Origin: Persicaria tinctoria
Taxonomy: Eukaryota; Streptophyta; Magnoliopsida; Caryophyllales; Polygonaceae
Assembly: GCA_037127255.1 (NCBI GenBank)
Contig: JBANSL010000009.1
Location: 14,001,975-14,065,974, forward strand
Length of the DNA: 64,000 bases
Direction of reading: 5' to 3'
The notes under the pieces are model-generated. The model saw only the letters and a list, made by a program, of their open reading frames with translations, was not told the DNA's origin and did not search any database. Shown here in pieces: positions 49,362-61,990 of this stretch (the first letter of the stretch is position 1; every line of letters starts with the position of its first letter). The translations under genes and the position numbers were made by a program.

Positions 49362-49490
49362 AGCGGTCGATCTCCAAAGCAGTCTGTAGCTCATGTAGTT
49401 GACAATCGTTGACTATATGAATTGTATCAATCACGATGTGAAAGTCACCAGTCGATGAGTGCAGTGCCTCCTTCAAAACCTTGTGTTGAC
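49362..49490 (-). pseudogene. Mutator-like transposase fragment, separated from its C-terminal half
   Basis: The minus strand reads KEALHSSTGDFHIVI, then QLHELQTALEIDRFLKW, resembling the segment of MULE/FAR1-type proteins that precedes the SWIM zinc finger. The related stretch KIDRFKWRTVAYKV lies at ~45430-45470, so insertions at 45.5-49.35 kb appear to have separated parts of one transposase gene. Confidence 0.6.
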
Positions 49491-49502
49491 ATTTACGTTT
49501 TT

Positions 49503-49595
49503 GTTTACCCTAACCAAAACCTAAACCCTAACGAATCCCAACCAAACCCTAAACCCTAACGAACCCTAATCAAACCCTAAACCCTAACATTTTCT
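49503..49595 (-). repeat. Interstitial telomere-like tract (CCCTAAA variants)
   Basis: Repeated AACCCTAAACCCTAAC units with interruptions on the + strand. The orientation is opposite to the tract at 43985-44040. T/A-rich CGTTTTCGTTT iterations follow to ~49670. Confidence 0.85.
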
Positions 49596-49807
49596 TTCTT
49601 GACGTTTTCGTTTACATTCTTTACGTTTTCATTTTCGTGCATGCACGTTTTCGTTTTCGTTCTTTACGTTTATGTTTAATATGACTCAGAAGAAATGAGA
49701 GGAGTCTACTCGAGATAGAAATATAGAGATAGATACAAAATCCGTAACATAAAAGTATAATATAAAGATAGATACTGCAAAAGTTGTAAAAGTATAAATG
49801 TACATCA

Positions 49808-52200
49808 ATGTCCAGGTGGATGGCGTACAACCTCATCCGAAATCTCCGTCACCTCGTCTAAAAGCTGATCAATGCGAGGGTCGGTAGACAGGGCCTGGAT
49901 ATAGCCCTCTAGCTCATGCAAGCGGGCCGCTACCGCGGGAGGGATAACAGGAGGATGTGGCAGGTCCACCCATGGATTCAAGCCGATCGGGTGGACGGGC
50001 GCCGGAGGGTCCGGATGGGGTGGCGTGGTGGGCAACACGTAGGGCCGGCTCTGCGACGCGTACCAAGCTAGGTAATCTGCAGTGACACCGGCCTGGCAAT
50101 CCTCGCCGGTGCGTCTGTGCTCGACCAACCTGTAGAAGCGACCCTCGTCCTGCAAGTCCTACCACTTGTTGTGCTCGAGGTCAAACACGACAACGTACTT
50201 GACCTTCAAGATGGCATCGCGGGTGACTAGACTCGGCTGGATGATGAGCAGCAGGATACCATGTACTCGTCCGAACTGCCGAAGGCACCTATCGGGCATA
50301 TATGGCTCCTCCTCCCCGCAGAATGTGATGGTGCCCCGATAGGTGGACTGATGTTACAAGCCGTCGAAGTCAAGATCACGCCCAAAGGGCATCCACTCCA
50401 CCTATAATTAAAAAAATCAAGCGTAATTCACAGTTACGAAATATATGTCATATAGTTAGAGTCTCGAATACATACATCGGCGACGGTAAGACGGTCGACC
50501 TCGTCCCGCATCTTCTTCACCTTCGTCAGCTTGGCCTCGTCCTTCATGCGCTGTGGCGCCTTCGGAGCGATGAACTTCGCATAGAAGCGAGGGTCATCCT
50601 TCCTAGCCGGATCGCTGGAGAACTCACCTCGGAAGCGAGGGAAGTACGCCAATATCCAAGCCTTGACACAAAATAGAATGTCGTTAGCATATAATATAAA
50701 TATTTGTAAACTATAACTCAAATTCAGCGGTCTCGTACCTGTAGAATCGGCGTGCAGCTATCTATACCCTTCGCACCTGCTCGGGTAGCCTCGCCTAGAC
50801 ATGCGAGGGCACCTACAGCCCATGCAAGGGTGGCCGTCCGCAGGATGTCCTAAATAATGCCGAACATCTTCCATGGGATCCGGCTCTGCGACTTGTCCAC
50901 AAAGAGAGTCGCGGCGACAGCGATGGCTAGGTACCCAATGTGGAGAAACCGACGCTGTGCAGGGTCATCCTGTGGTTGTCCCCCTCCCGTATGCGTGCGC
51001 AGCCGAATCTGCTGAGGATCAGCCGCGACCTCTAGGTCATCAGCGGGGGCGGGGTCGATGAGCGACCCGTGTCTCGCGATCCATAGAGCAGTCAACCAAG
51101 TAACTGGAGGGCCACCGGCATGTCTGTATGACCTCAGAGCCTGTGGGGTGAGCTGGTAGTACTGAGCGACGGGGAGGATCAACGCCCCCGGGGCCAGATG
51201 TGACAGACACGGAATACCCTCCATCGGAAGCCCCATGAGGCATGCAACGTCGTGCATCGTGATGGTCATCTCGCCCTATGGAAAGTGGAAAGAGCTGGTC
51301 TCTGGGTGCCAATGCTCCAGGAAGGCGGTGCAAGTGAACTCGTCCACACACTCCCAATGGAGGGACCTCAGCTGCGGGATGCCCGATGGGATAAGATCCT
51401 ACACCCAGGTCTGCGGGCCCTCGAAAATGTATCGGTCGAACGGCTGCAGGTGAGTCGCCCGATGGTGGAACTTCAACAGAGGAAGATCCACAGTCGGCTC
51501 CCTCCGCAATCGGTATGCTCGGTGATGACTGTAAGACACCAGCAGCTCTCCCGGTGGTAAGAATGGGTCGACCTGCCCTTCCTGCTTCCCCCTCTGGCTG
51601 CCCCCCTCATGGCCCCCTGCCCCTCTGGCTGCCCCCCCTCATGGCCCCCTTGCCCCTCCTGTGGCACGTCCTGCCCCTCGGGCTGCCTCTCTTGCCCGTC
51701 GCCAACCTCCTCCGCGACGTCAGGGATGCTGTCATCCGCCGAAGCCAAAGAAATCGCCGGTGGTATCTGCGATGATGTAGAAACCTCGGCGTCATGGGTG
51801 TCGGATGTAGAAGCCTCCGGAACACCGGACGTAGATGCCTCAGGGATGGTGGGGGGTATGCGAGCAGGCGGTCCACCCATGTCAGCCCGTCGACCCGCAA
51901 CTACATCCGTGACGCAGCTGCTGAGAGTAAACGCGTCCTCCAACGACAGCTGTTGCCCCTCCGTCGCATCGCCAGAAGGATCGAAAGAAGGCAGATCTCC
52001 CCAGAAGATGTCATCCTCGTCGGCCGGAGGGGTCCCCATCGACTGCTGGTAGCCCTCTGCAGACATCAGGAGATCATCTAATGTGGCTGTCTGATCGTGA
52101 ATATCGTGGGGTACCGTCTCCTCCTGTATCTGACTGACCGATGCCCGGTCGCCAAACCTAATAGGTCGGAGGGTACCATCCCTCTCAAGAGTCTCTCTAC
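49808..52200 (-). pseudogene. Plant mobile domain (PMD, MAIN-like) gene, decayed
   Basis: Minus-strand pieces in order: a Ser/Pro/Gly-rich leader (52195-51473); the PMD core (51480-50750) with HWHPETSSFHFP, then MTITMHDVACLMGLPMEGIP, then RRFLHIGYLAIAVAATLFVD; an exon near 50664-50480 (AWILAYFPRFRGEF); and a C-terminal part (50400-49808) with YMPDRCLRQFGRVHGI, DYLAWYASQSRPYV and a Pro-rich tail. In-frame stops (after QTWV; FHFP-stop-GE, a Trp-to-TAG change; after MFGII; after DFDGL; after EHNKW) show it is dead. PMD proteins occur both as silencing-related host genes (MAIN/MAIL) and inside plant transposons. The transposon-rich context favours the latter. Confidence 0.75.
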
Positions 52201-52230
52201 CTATTATTATGAAATGTTGAGAACCTGTTA

Positions 52231-52570
52231 CTTTTTAATGTATTTTAATATCTTTTAATGTCTTGTAATATATTTTAATGTATTTTAATATCTTTTAATG
52301 TCTTGTAATATATTTTAATATATTTTAATATCTTTTAATGTCTTGTAATATATTTTAATGTATTTTAATATCTTTTAATATATTTTAATGTATTTTAATA
52401 TCTTTTAATGTCTTTTAATATTTGTTAATGTCTTTTAATATATTTTAATGTATTTTAATATCTTTTAATGTCTTTAAATATATTTTAATATCTTTTACTG
52501 TCTTTTAATATATTTTAATATCTTTTAATCTCTTTTAATGTCTTTTAATATATATTAATCGCTTTTAATA
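52231..52570. repeat. 10-bp minisatellite, about 34 units, AT-rich
   Basis: Units follow the pattern T(A/C)TT(T/G)TAAT(A/G), e.g. TATTTTAATG, TCTTTTAATG and TCTTGTAATA, with almost no register slips over 340 bp. Confidence 0.93.
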
Positions 52571-52619
52571 TTTTTTTTATTTTCTTTGAATTTTAATGTA
52601 TTTCAATGTAGGTTGTATT

Positions 52620-52830
52620 TTGTACAAACTATATTATAAATCATAACAACTATATACTATATAATCATGCACGTTATATTATAAATCATAAAAACTATAT
52701 ACTACCAATTATAATCTATCAAATTATATTATAAATCATAACAACTATATACTATATAATCATGCACGCTATATTATAAAACTATATTATAATCTATCAA
52801 ACTATATTATAAAACTATAAAAATAAATCA
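52620..52830. repeat. AT-rich tandem repeat (about 55-70 bp unit, ~3 copies)
   Basis: ACTATATTATAAATCATAA and ATACTATATAATCATGCACG recur with variation across the interval. Confidence 0.75.
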
Positions 52831-52858
52831 AACAAAATATATAATTCAAATAACATAC

Positions 52859-53222
52859 CGGTGGGGTCGGGACCGAAGACATCTCCATAGTCCGCCGCTT
52901 CCGCGGCGGTAATAGGGAATCCTCCACCTCCGCCACTGCTCCACCACCACCACCCGACGCCGCCGTGGCCACTACTCTGCCGCCGCCGCCACCACCACCA
53001 CCAGACGCCTCCGTCGCTGCTGCTCCACCACCACCACCGTCACCACCACCACCACCCTCCTCAGCCTCCACGGGCGCCGCCTCCATCGACACCGCCCAAC
53101 CACCACCCTCCTCAGCCACCGGCTCCACCACCACCGCCTCCCCCAATGCTCCACCCCCACCAACACCCTCCGCCATCTCCTCCATCGACACCGCCGGCTC
53201 CACCACCACCGCCTCCGCCTCC

Positions 53223-53277
<55 letters not shown>

Positions 53278-53344
53278 GCAATCGCTCTCTCGGCCGCTCT
53301 CTCTTTCTCTCTGGATTTGGATGGAATTGGGAACGACGAAGCAC
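52859..53344 (-). pseudogene. Possible first exon of the PMD gene, Gly/Val-rich, with (CT)n tract
   Basis: The frame from 53344 ends at a GT donor (MEMSSVPTPP, then GTATGT). It is almost entirely low complexity: an (Arg-Glu)n stretch from a CT microsatellite (53225-53274) and Gly-rich blocks. The frame does not join cleanly to the next PMD exon at 52195, so the link is uncertain. Confidence 0.35.
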
Positions 53345-54560
53345 GTCGGCTTCGATTTTAGAGGACGAGCTTGCACATCTTTAAGGACCTGCAAACACGT
53401 TTTTAAAAAAAAATTTAAAAACGTGCTTGCACGTCCGGGCTCGGGTGGCTGTAAGCCCACCTGCACATCTTTAAGGACGTGTGGATTTGCGGTGTATATA
53501 GCCGAAACGTTAAGAAAATAGGTGGAACTACAATAGATCAAGATGGGGGTATATATAGAGTAAAATTAGGCTCAAATTATAGAAAAAAATAAAATTAAAC
53601 CAATGATATATTTTATTTAAAAAAAATAATGAAATATAAATATATTTTTATTTCATTTTAAATCCTATTACAACTAATAAATCTAATTGGAAAAGATATC
53701 ATCCTACTTTATTATAAAAAAGAAAGAAAAAGAAAATTAGAAAAAGAAAGAAGTTACCTCTCTGAGCTCTCTCTACTAAGGTAACCCCTTCCCACCTCTT
53801 ACCTTAAGGTAAAGGCTACAACCATGGGCTTACCTTTTAGAAACCTTAAGGTAAGTAAAACATATGGTTACTCATGCTCTTAGGACGATCACGCAATGAA
53901 AACGATTAAGATGGAATCATAAGAACGAGAGAGGTGTGAGAAGAACAAATGCATCAACTTACTGTGGGAAATCAAGTATTAGGAAGAAAATCCACAAGCG
54001 ATAAGAGCCAACTAATCCACTACAAGTAAGAACGAGTACATTCCAATGTGAAAGGCAAGAAGCCAAAAATTATAACAAATAATGTGTACATAATTTTGAA
54101 AAAATGAATAGGGAGTGCACTGTTGCCAAGGTTTGAACAAGGGTGGTTGGGTAAATTGCATAAAATAGCTTTAAATGAACCAATGGAACAAATGAACACT
54201 TCATTTGTCGAATTTTTTTCTTCTAAATAGCCAAAAAACACAAAAAAAAAGTTGGAGAATAGCCAAATATCGAAAGTATTTTGGCAAATAGCCAAAATGG
54301 GGTAAACAACGACTTTATCCCCGATTTAAAAATAAATTAATGAAATATTAAAGTCGTCGTTATAAACAATGACTTATATATATATTTTTTTATTTTTTTT
54401 CAACTTTTAATTTATTTATTTAGCTAAAAAACTAAAAAAAAAATACATATAAGGAGAGTCGTTGTTTAGGACTCTCCTTTTTTTTTTAAAAAAAAAAATG
54501 TTAGTTACTCCCGTGAAAAGAAAGAGATAGCAGAGAAAGATAGTTGACTATAAATGGGTA
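53345..54560. other. AT-rich repetitive flank, no gene
   Basis: Contains GCACATCTTTAAGGACxTGC repeated at ~53372 and ~53463. From ~54170 to 54480 there are repeats such as ATAGCCAAA(A/T) and the inverted pair GAGAGTCGTTGTTTAGGACTCTCC. It looks transposon-derived but I cannot name a family. Confidence 0.45.
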
Positions 54561-55560
54561 AACTCTCTTGGTGAATCCCGTTCCTCCCGGAACGATCGAA
54601 ACATGCTTTCCAGATCTATCCATCATTGCCAAATCAACTCGTGAAACCTTTAATTTTCGGATCCTCGCTCTCATGGTGTTTGGTTCTGTGGTCTATTTTG
54701 GTACTTTGGTTCATGGTGTTTTTCAATTTGAGGACCTCCTCTTGTCGCCCTACTCGCCGGAGTTGGTCTTCCTCTCGCTTGTGCTCTCCCGTCTCTCTTG
54801 TCGGTCCGGATCTGTTGATATTTGATCCCGGATGGGGCTCTTTTTCTTCTTTCCTCTGATTGGTTTGGGTTGGTCCGAGGTGGGAGTTTGGGGCTCTCCC
54901 CTTTTTATCAAATTGATTAGGGGCTTTGCCTCTCTTCTGCTACTCCTTTCATGGTGTCTCACCCTCATCCTTCTCGTCTGGCCGAGGGCTTTGCTTCTCC
55001 TTTGGCCCTGTTTGGGGCTCCTGGCGTCTCTCTATCCGGGTAGGGTTTGGTGTGTGGGTCTTCGTCCGGTGGTCATCGGCGGTGCCGGCATGGTCGAGTG
55101 GCTTCTGGTTCGGCTTTGGGCGCTCTCTGGTGACCGGGGTGTCCTTCTGCCTAGCTGTCTGCTTCAATTTCCCTTTACACTCCTGAGCTCGTTGTTGACC
55201 CATTTTCAGATTGACTTGGCCCGGTGTCAAGTCATTTGGGCCTAAGTTTTTTGCTTGGGCCCAAAGTAGGAAAAAAAAAGAGAAAAAGAAAAAGAAGAAA
55301 AAAAAAAAACAGAAAAAGGAAAAGAAGAGAGAGAGAAACCCGGATTGTACCCATTAGTATTTGGTGGGTTGTCGAATTGTCTGGCAGTGTGGTTGAAGGT
55401 TTTGAGATTTAGCGGTTTATTTGAGTGGTGTTTCTTCTTATTTGCCGACGTGCGAGATGTCATGGACGTGATCGAAACCTGAAGGCTCGTTGACAGAGTG
55501 CAAATATGAGGTTTCCACTTTGTTCCTTAGGGATTCCCTGCGTCACCTCTACCAATTGAC
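54561..55560. other. T/G-rich unassigned segment with A-rich tract
   Basis: Open stretches here (e.g. 54832-55245, +) are Leu/Trp/Gly-rich with no recognisable domain. A GGGCC(T/C)AA...TTGGGCCC inverted pair and a purine tract (55268-55340) follow. No supported gene. Confidence 0.4.
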
Positions 55561-57480
55561 GGATGAATGTTGATAGAAGGAAATCGAGTTTAAAATATAA
55601 TAAAATAATTCAAACCAGTTTCGTGCCCCAGCAAATAATTACAAGATCTCCTCCTGATGTAGCAGCGGGAAGTCAGGATCGATCCACGAGGAAGCGTGTC
55701 AGCGGATCCTAGGCAGCGGAGAAATCTCACAGAAGTGGTCGACAACAGGGTTCCTAGATCTCGAGTATAGTTACTCGACAAAAGATCGGACAGTCGAACA
55801 ACGCAGTAGCAGGCACAAGCCTTAGTCGATCTCGACTAGTCTTACTCGAGATCGAGTAGAGTCGTCTTGGTCGAGTTGGCTTTGTTGATTTCCTGCACAC
55901 AGAAGCTACGACGATTATGGAATCGAAGATCAGTAACTTGAGATCGAGTAGTGCAATTTGTGATCGAGTAAGACAGAGAATAAAAACGAAATAAAGTAAA
56001 GACAAATGCTTTGGGATTTCGAACTAAACTGTATGTAAAAGACTTCCAAGATTGAGGTTTGCAACAACGATAACGAAGCATGCATAAGGCAAGAATAAAA
56101 TAGATAATCATGTGAATCACATCAAAGGACTAAGCTTTCACCTTTTCCAACAATTAGACAACTCTTTCAAGAAACCCTAATTGTCTCTACTGATTTTATG
56201 TTTACAATCCAAGTTGTTAGCATGGACCTCCATTAGATGGGTAATAAACATATAACAAGTAGTAGATGCTCAAAACATGATAAAAGTCGGATCTTTACCT
56301 CAAACATGCAGAGCTATCGTCGGGCTCGCCCCAACCCTAGAAGTGGGTGGACTACTCGCGCTTCATCGCAACCTCAGACATTGATGTATGAAAAGAAACT
56401 TTCATTAAACTAAATTCAAAGCCTTTACAATCCCGACAATCCAACTTTCGCTGAATGCCAAAACCCTAAAACCTTCGAACTCCTAAACTTTCTCTGTGAA
56501 CTACTTCTCTAACTAGTGAATTGAATTCCCTAAAATCAGCCCCATGGGCTTTATTTATAGCCTTCTAATCCTTGCTATTCAAGGATAGAATATCTCTATC
56601 TTTATCTAAATATATATCTAAAAGCTTTAAAGATAAATAAATGAAATAACAATAATAAATCTAAAAAGGGAATTATATCTAAAAGTGTTCAAGTGGATAA
56701 ATCTTCTTCTCCATAATGGAACTTGATAAAATCGGATAGACTCGGCAATCTTCGGTCTCAAGGAATCCCAATCCGAGTAGGACAACTTAAACCGCGTTAC
56801 ACATCTCCAGAAGATTTCCTCGATCTCGAGTTGGGTGGTCATCGACTTCAGCTTCAGCTCGGCGTCTCGGGTTGCTCTTCCTAGATGTGCTCAGACATGG
56901 GCTCCTGGGGTTCGTCGATCTCGAGAACCTTCCTCGATCTTGAGTTGAGTGGGCTCATCGACTAGGTTTTCTGGTGTTGTCGAGCAACTCTTCTCGACAT
57001 GCTCGGACATGTGCTCGGCTTTGTCGACATCGAGGAAAGTCCTCGATTTCGAGTTGTGGTGTCCGGGTGCCTAGCCAGGTCGGGTAGCACTCCTCGGCAT
57101 CCTCGGGTAGGCTCTCCTCGACTCCGGGTGGTCTTTGGGGCTTTGTCGACATCAAGTAAGCAACTCGATCTCGAGGAAAGAGCTGGAGTCGGGTTCTTCG
57201 TCTTCAGCTTCTCGACATGGGCTCCTCGATCAGTGTAGTGTCCGAACATGTCTTTGTCGATATCGAGTACAACTCATCGATATCGAGTAGACTTAAGCTT
57301 CCGTCCTTGCTTCTTGGTTTTCTCCCGAAATGGCTCCGTATTCTGCAATATTAAACAGAAACTTATGTAGATCTCTATTTCTGACAAATAAGCATATACT
57401 ACATAAATTTGACATATTTCCAACCCGAAATATGCAAAGTGTATAGAATATGGAACTAAAATATGCATAAAGACATGGCT
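55561..57480. repeat. Unclassified repeat region with many CTCGA(T/G)xTCGAG motifs
   Basis: Variants of CTCGATCTCGAG, TCGACATCGAG and GATCGAGTA recur many times at 55740-55970 and 56820-57290, with an AT-rich middle containing ORF-less leader-like sequence. The composition suggests the leader or LTR of an unidentified LTR element, but no LTR pair or gag-pol is visible. Confidence 0.4.
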
Positions 57481-57513
57481 ACTTTAGAGACATCAATGAA
57501 TTTCTGCACACTG

Positions 57514-57803
57514 TGAAGGAATTGCGTGATTTAATTTAATGTGCAATTACTAATTATGGAATAGGACAATTGATAGAGATATTCAATCCGATTATTTTAG
57601 GAGTCGTAATGCTTTGCTAGAAGCCAACTACGATTAATGGGCTTAAACGGGTTAAACCCATGGCTATTATAAACGAGTCCTATGCGGTCACACACTTAGA
57701 GTTGACAGAATTGATTAAAAGATAGATGCTTTTATTATTAGTGTACATTAGATATATATTAATTAATAATAATGGGATAAGATTTATTTGTGAAATAAAT
57801 AAT
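57514..57803 (+). repeat. Truncated 5' LTR of the second family-B Copia
   Basis: Aligns to the first ~290 bases of the 691 bp family-B LTR. The match stops near GAAATAAATAAT. Confidence 0.85.
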
Positions 57804-59160
57804 GAATTAAAATATCAAGAATGTTCATGAATTTATTATGCTTGTTTTATATTATGATATATTGCTTGCATACATAAGGTGACTACACTACTATAGAAAA
57901 GAGAAAATAACCCGGATATTTGACCTTTTATAACCCGGATATGATCCGGGTTAAAAGTCGGCGGGTTATATTCTCAGTACACTATATAACTCGGATCCTA
58001 TATCTGAGTTATTTTATCTGGGTAAATCGGTTATCCATACGACATATACACCGTCCGGTCCGGGTTATTTGGGGTGTTAATATAAGACGAACATTAGAAT
58101 ATCCGGGTTATAAAGGGATTATGAAATAACCCGGATATTTGAAGTTCGGGTTATTATATATTGTCATATTTTAGCCCGGATTTATTTGCGCAAAGCATAT
58201 ACACCGGTTTGTGCAAATCCGGTTTATATTCTTTTTTTTTTTGCGGTGAAATCGAGAACAAATAACTCGGGGATTTCGAGGCTCGGGTTATATAATATGT
58301 TTTGTTTTATTATAATATATTTATATTTCATTCAATCCACCTTTATAAATGCATAATCCGTGCATGGATGTGCTTTAATACATAAACCACTAACAACATC
58401 TAAACGAATGCAATTACAAAAGTAGAAATAAATTTACTAAAATATAATAATCTCATCATACAACCAATCACAATAATTACAAGTACCACAATTGCAAGTG
58501 TTTTCATGACATATAAACTAAAGGCGTACATACTATCATTGTGATAATGCAATGTTTAAGCAAATACACCACGATACAAGTCATATCTCTAATTTCTAAT
58601 TCATCCAATCTAATAACAATTTATGCACTGAAATCTACAATACTGAAACTATAAAGACAAACAAACTCCCCAAAAATGCCTACTCATTCATGCATGTGTA
58701 TCTCAAAGAAGAAGCTTCACTAACTTCACTTCTTTAAATTCGTTTATGATGAACCACTTACTTTCAAAGGCACTGCTTCAGGGGTGCAACCGGCTCAACA
58801 ACTAATTCAGGTGCAAGACACTGCTCTTGCTTGTGCTCTAATTTGAACCTCTAATTCGAAACGAACCTCATAAAACACAAAAACAGAACAACATTTCAAA
58901 TTTGATGCACGTAAGCTTTGATATAACATGTTATATTTCATGAAAACATTCCTTCATACCGGTTTAGAAATCGTTATAATAACATGATGGTGTAATAAAC
59001 AATTTTCAATTGTGAGACAATTTTAAGAGCTTTGGGTTAGAAATTGCACAAGAAACCAGCATAATGGTTCCAAAAAAAAAAAAACTTGGCACATACATGA
59101 GGCAAGAAGATATTTCTCAAAGATACAAATGGCTGTAACTGCACAGATTAACCCAGGTAC

Positions 59161-59293
59161 CTGATATAAAGTGAGCTGAGCAGATAAAGTAGTTGCTTCA
59201 TTTTGAAGGGTTTGAACTTTTCTTTCTAGTTCTTGCACGTAGCGGGCTTTCCTCTCTTTTGAGCGAGCAACAGACTGCTGATTTGCCAAAATT
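59161..59293 (-). pseudogene. Captured exon of a group I bZIP transcription factor (VIP1/RF2a/PosF21-like)
   Basis: A 133 bp segment bounded by a TAG acceptor and GT donor encodes [20 protein letters not shown], then [20 protein letters not shown], then TLYQ. This is the second half of the basic region and the leucine zipper start of group I bZIPs. The exon edges coincide with the family's usual intron positions as I recall them. The family consensus ANRQSAARSKERK has become [13 protein letters not shown]; the invariant Asn and the group-specific Lys are kept. The neighbouring exons of the bZIP gene are absent, so it is a fragment inside the CACTA element. Confidence 0.85.
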
Positions 59294-59954
59294 CTACACA
59301 TTGTAACAAAAACAAACACAAGTTTCATAACTGCACAGAAGCTAGACAAGGAAAACATGATTTTTGAATGCAAGTACAATCACATCTAAAAGATTCTAAA
59401 CACACTACACAAGCTTAGCACGTCAATAGTGTGCATTATAGTCAGTAGATGAAGATCAACATAAATCTGACGAGAAGAAAAAAAGTAGGAGGAAAGACTG
59501 CACATGGCAATTAACACATTGTTTTACACAATTTTTTTGTGTTGTGATAATAAAGTACTTATTTGTATTGATAGAGTTGACAAATAAGAAAGAATGATAA
59601 ATGATCCATCCTACAACATCCTTTCTCGTTCCCTACCAAAGGTTTTGAGAAAGCTTCAATTTCAAAAGAAACGGTGTCTAAGCAGATATTCACACCAAGA
59701 AAAAGAGCAAGAATAATTTTAACATGTGATAAGGATTAGATTAGGATGTAATCATCATCTTGGATTGATTCTCCATCTATCCCACTAAGCAGGATCCCAT
59801 GGTCAAATATAAAAGTAGATAGAATTAAATGGGTGTTAAGAGGAGAGGAGTAGCCAAGAACATGGAGGAAATCTTAAGGAGGGAGAAAATAGAATATTAA
59901 ATAAAACATATAAAATTATTAGCCACCATCCGAAGTTGCCTAAATGGCAATACA

Positions 59955-60300
59955 TATACACCTTCAACACGAATTTGAGCATCATAAAGTCGCTCTTCAT
60001 TGTCAAACACATCATGGAAGATAACAACACCCTATATTGACACAAAGTGCAAGGATAAGAAAAACAAAAATATAGCAATACTTAGTTAATTACTTTGTCC
60101 AAAGTAATTCTTCAAACAAATAAATGGCAGAGCAGTAGAGCACAAGTACAAGCCAACTTCACTTGAACAAAGTGTACACCGGTTATTTTGGTTGGAGTAC
60201 TAACTAACTCAAGGGAGTTTCCATCTAATTTCTTAAAATCAGAGAACTTGGAGGATTTATTGGATAAATCCAGCAACCTGCAACTAACTGCATAATGCAT
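59955..60300 (-). pseudogene. Two further exon-like captured pieces, gene unknown
   Basis: One piece, after a TAG acceptor near 60035, reads GVVIFHDVFDNEERLYDAQI then RVEG before a GT. Another (~60205-60290) reads SCRLLDLSNKSSKFSDFKKL then DGNSLEL. Both are open and bounded by plausible splice sites, but I do not recognise the family. Confidence 0.35.
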
Positions 60301-61990
60301 TTCAAAAGAGCAAATAAGTATCCTAAGTAAACAAAATAATAAAGCTAAATGAGATATAATTGTAGTAAACAAAATAAGAAAGCTAGAAGAGATATAATTG
60401 TAGTTGTTATGTCTATTAGCAATTTGGAATAAGCACAAGAGGAGTATGCGAACAACAAAAGCTAATCGAACAGGAAATTTCAGAAAAAACAAACAGCAGA
60501 GCAAACGAACAACCCCAATTGAATACCCCTTAAAAATCAAACACTCAAACAACTTAACTAACACGTACATACTTCAAGTTGGGTTAAACATTGAGCTCTG
60601 AGTAATCCATTACGACTAAATCACAAGCGATGGTAATTGACCATTTAAATCCAATCCAATCATGACCTACTTGAGCAAAGACTGACATATAAGAAAGAAA
60701 AAAAAAGGAATCAGAGATTAAATTGAGTATCAAATTGGAACGAACACGAAGTTGCCAAGTTCTCTATTCTTGCCAAGACACTCAATACATCCGAAAAGAG
60801 AATCTAGAATTTATGTAGCTATGTGAAAATACCAAAATGTAGGCAATTCATATGGGTAATGATGTCTACTCAACACACATGGGTAATGATGAAGAATATG
60901 AAATTCTTGACAAAACCTTATAGAATTCAAGCTAAAAGCTCAATTGTTATCCATCCCATGTCATCATTGTAACCGTAATTGCAAATCCCCCAAATTCTCC
61001 CCACCAAGAAACTTTACAATGTCAATTAAAAAAGATCACAAGGAAAAGGAAATTTTCTGCCCCAGATCCTCAGCAGATGAACACAATCAGAAATGGGAGA
61101 GAAATCCTAAATAGGTAAATACAATAATAAAACCCAACAAAAATTCAGATCAAGATTGTAAAGTCCAACAAACTTGTTGGGCAGAAGGACATAAGTTGCC
61201 ACAAAATGAAGTGCTTGTTGTCAAATGCTGCATTTCAAGGCTTTTTACTTTGACACTAATTTTGGTATGGGAGGAATTTTTTATTTTTTTACATTTAACC
61301 AATTCTATGCCAGTGGCTGATTTGAACTTGATTTTGTCTGAGATGTTCTCTTCTAGTTACTTCATCTGAACTTCTCTCCCATGGAGGTTGTTATGAAAAA
61401 AATGATTCAGGTGTTTATAGGGCTGTGAAAAGATCATTGTACAGAAAAAAAAAACATTTCTATGCTTTTTTAAAGATTTTTGAAGAATTTTACATTCTAT
61501 TAGGCGATTTTAGTCTCTCATTGCTGATATTACTAGACTATGAGTAATGTTAGGGTGCTTTTCAAACGCACAAGAACTTTATCAGGACAAAAGATCGGTT
61601 AATGAGTCGCGTACTACAGACTGTAGTGGGCTGGGACTTTAGTTAACATGATCAAGGTAGAGATTCAAATAGGATAGATAATAGAGATTCAGCCCTAAGT
61701 GAAATTTCCCGTCTTTTTGGTGACTTCTATAGTTCTATACTTCTATCCATATGATACAATACAAGAGTAAGAAACATACCAAAAACTAATGCTTTAGTTT
61801 GCTGCTCATTCATCCCAGAAAACCGAAATTGAATCTAAATTCCCCAAATTGACTCCCCTGAGCCCTAATTTTGACAGAGAAAGATTAAACCCACAACCCT
61901 GAATCAGAAAGAACTTTTGTGCTGAAATTGAATCCTCTAAACCCTAATATTGTTTTTTAAAAAAAAGACATATGCAAATCAAACACATAC

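Noticed and set aside
52965..53384. Pro/Ser-rich ORF with (Leu-Ser)n tail on the + strand
   Set aside because: Created by CCACC-type repeats and the CT microsatellite; it is the complement of the equally low-complexity minus-strand exon.
43215..53880. Terminal inverted repeats for a single 10.7 kb element
   Set aside because: The candidate ends (GACCATCCGCAACTATG and the inverted right flank near 53860) match too poorly, and I could not confirm a target duplication.
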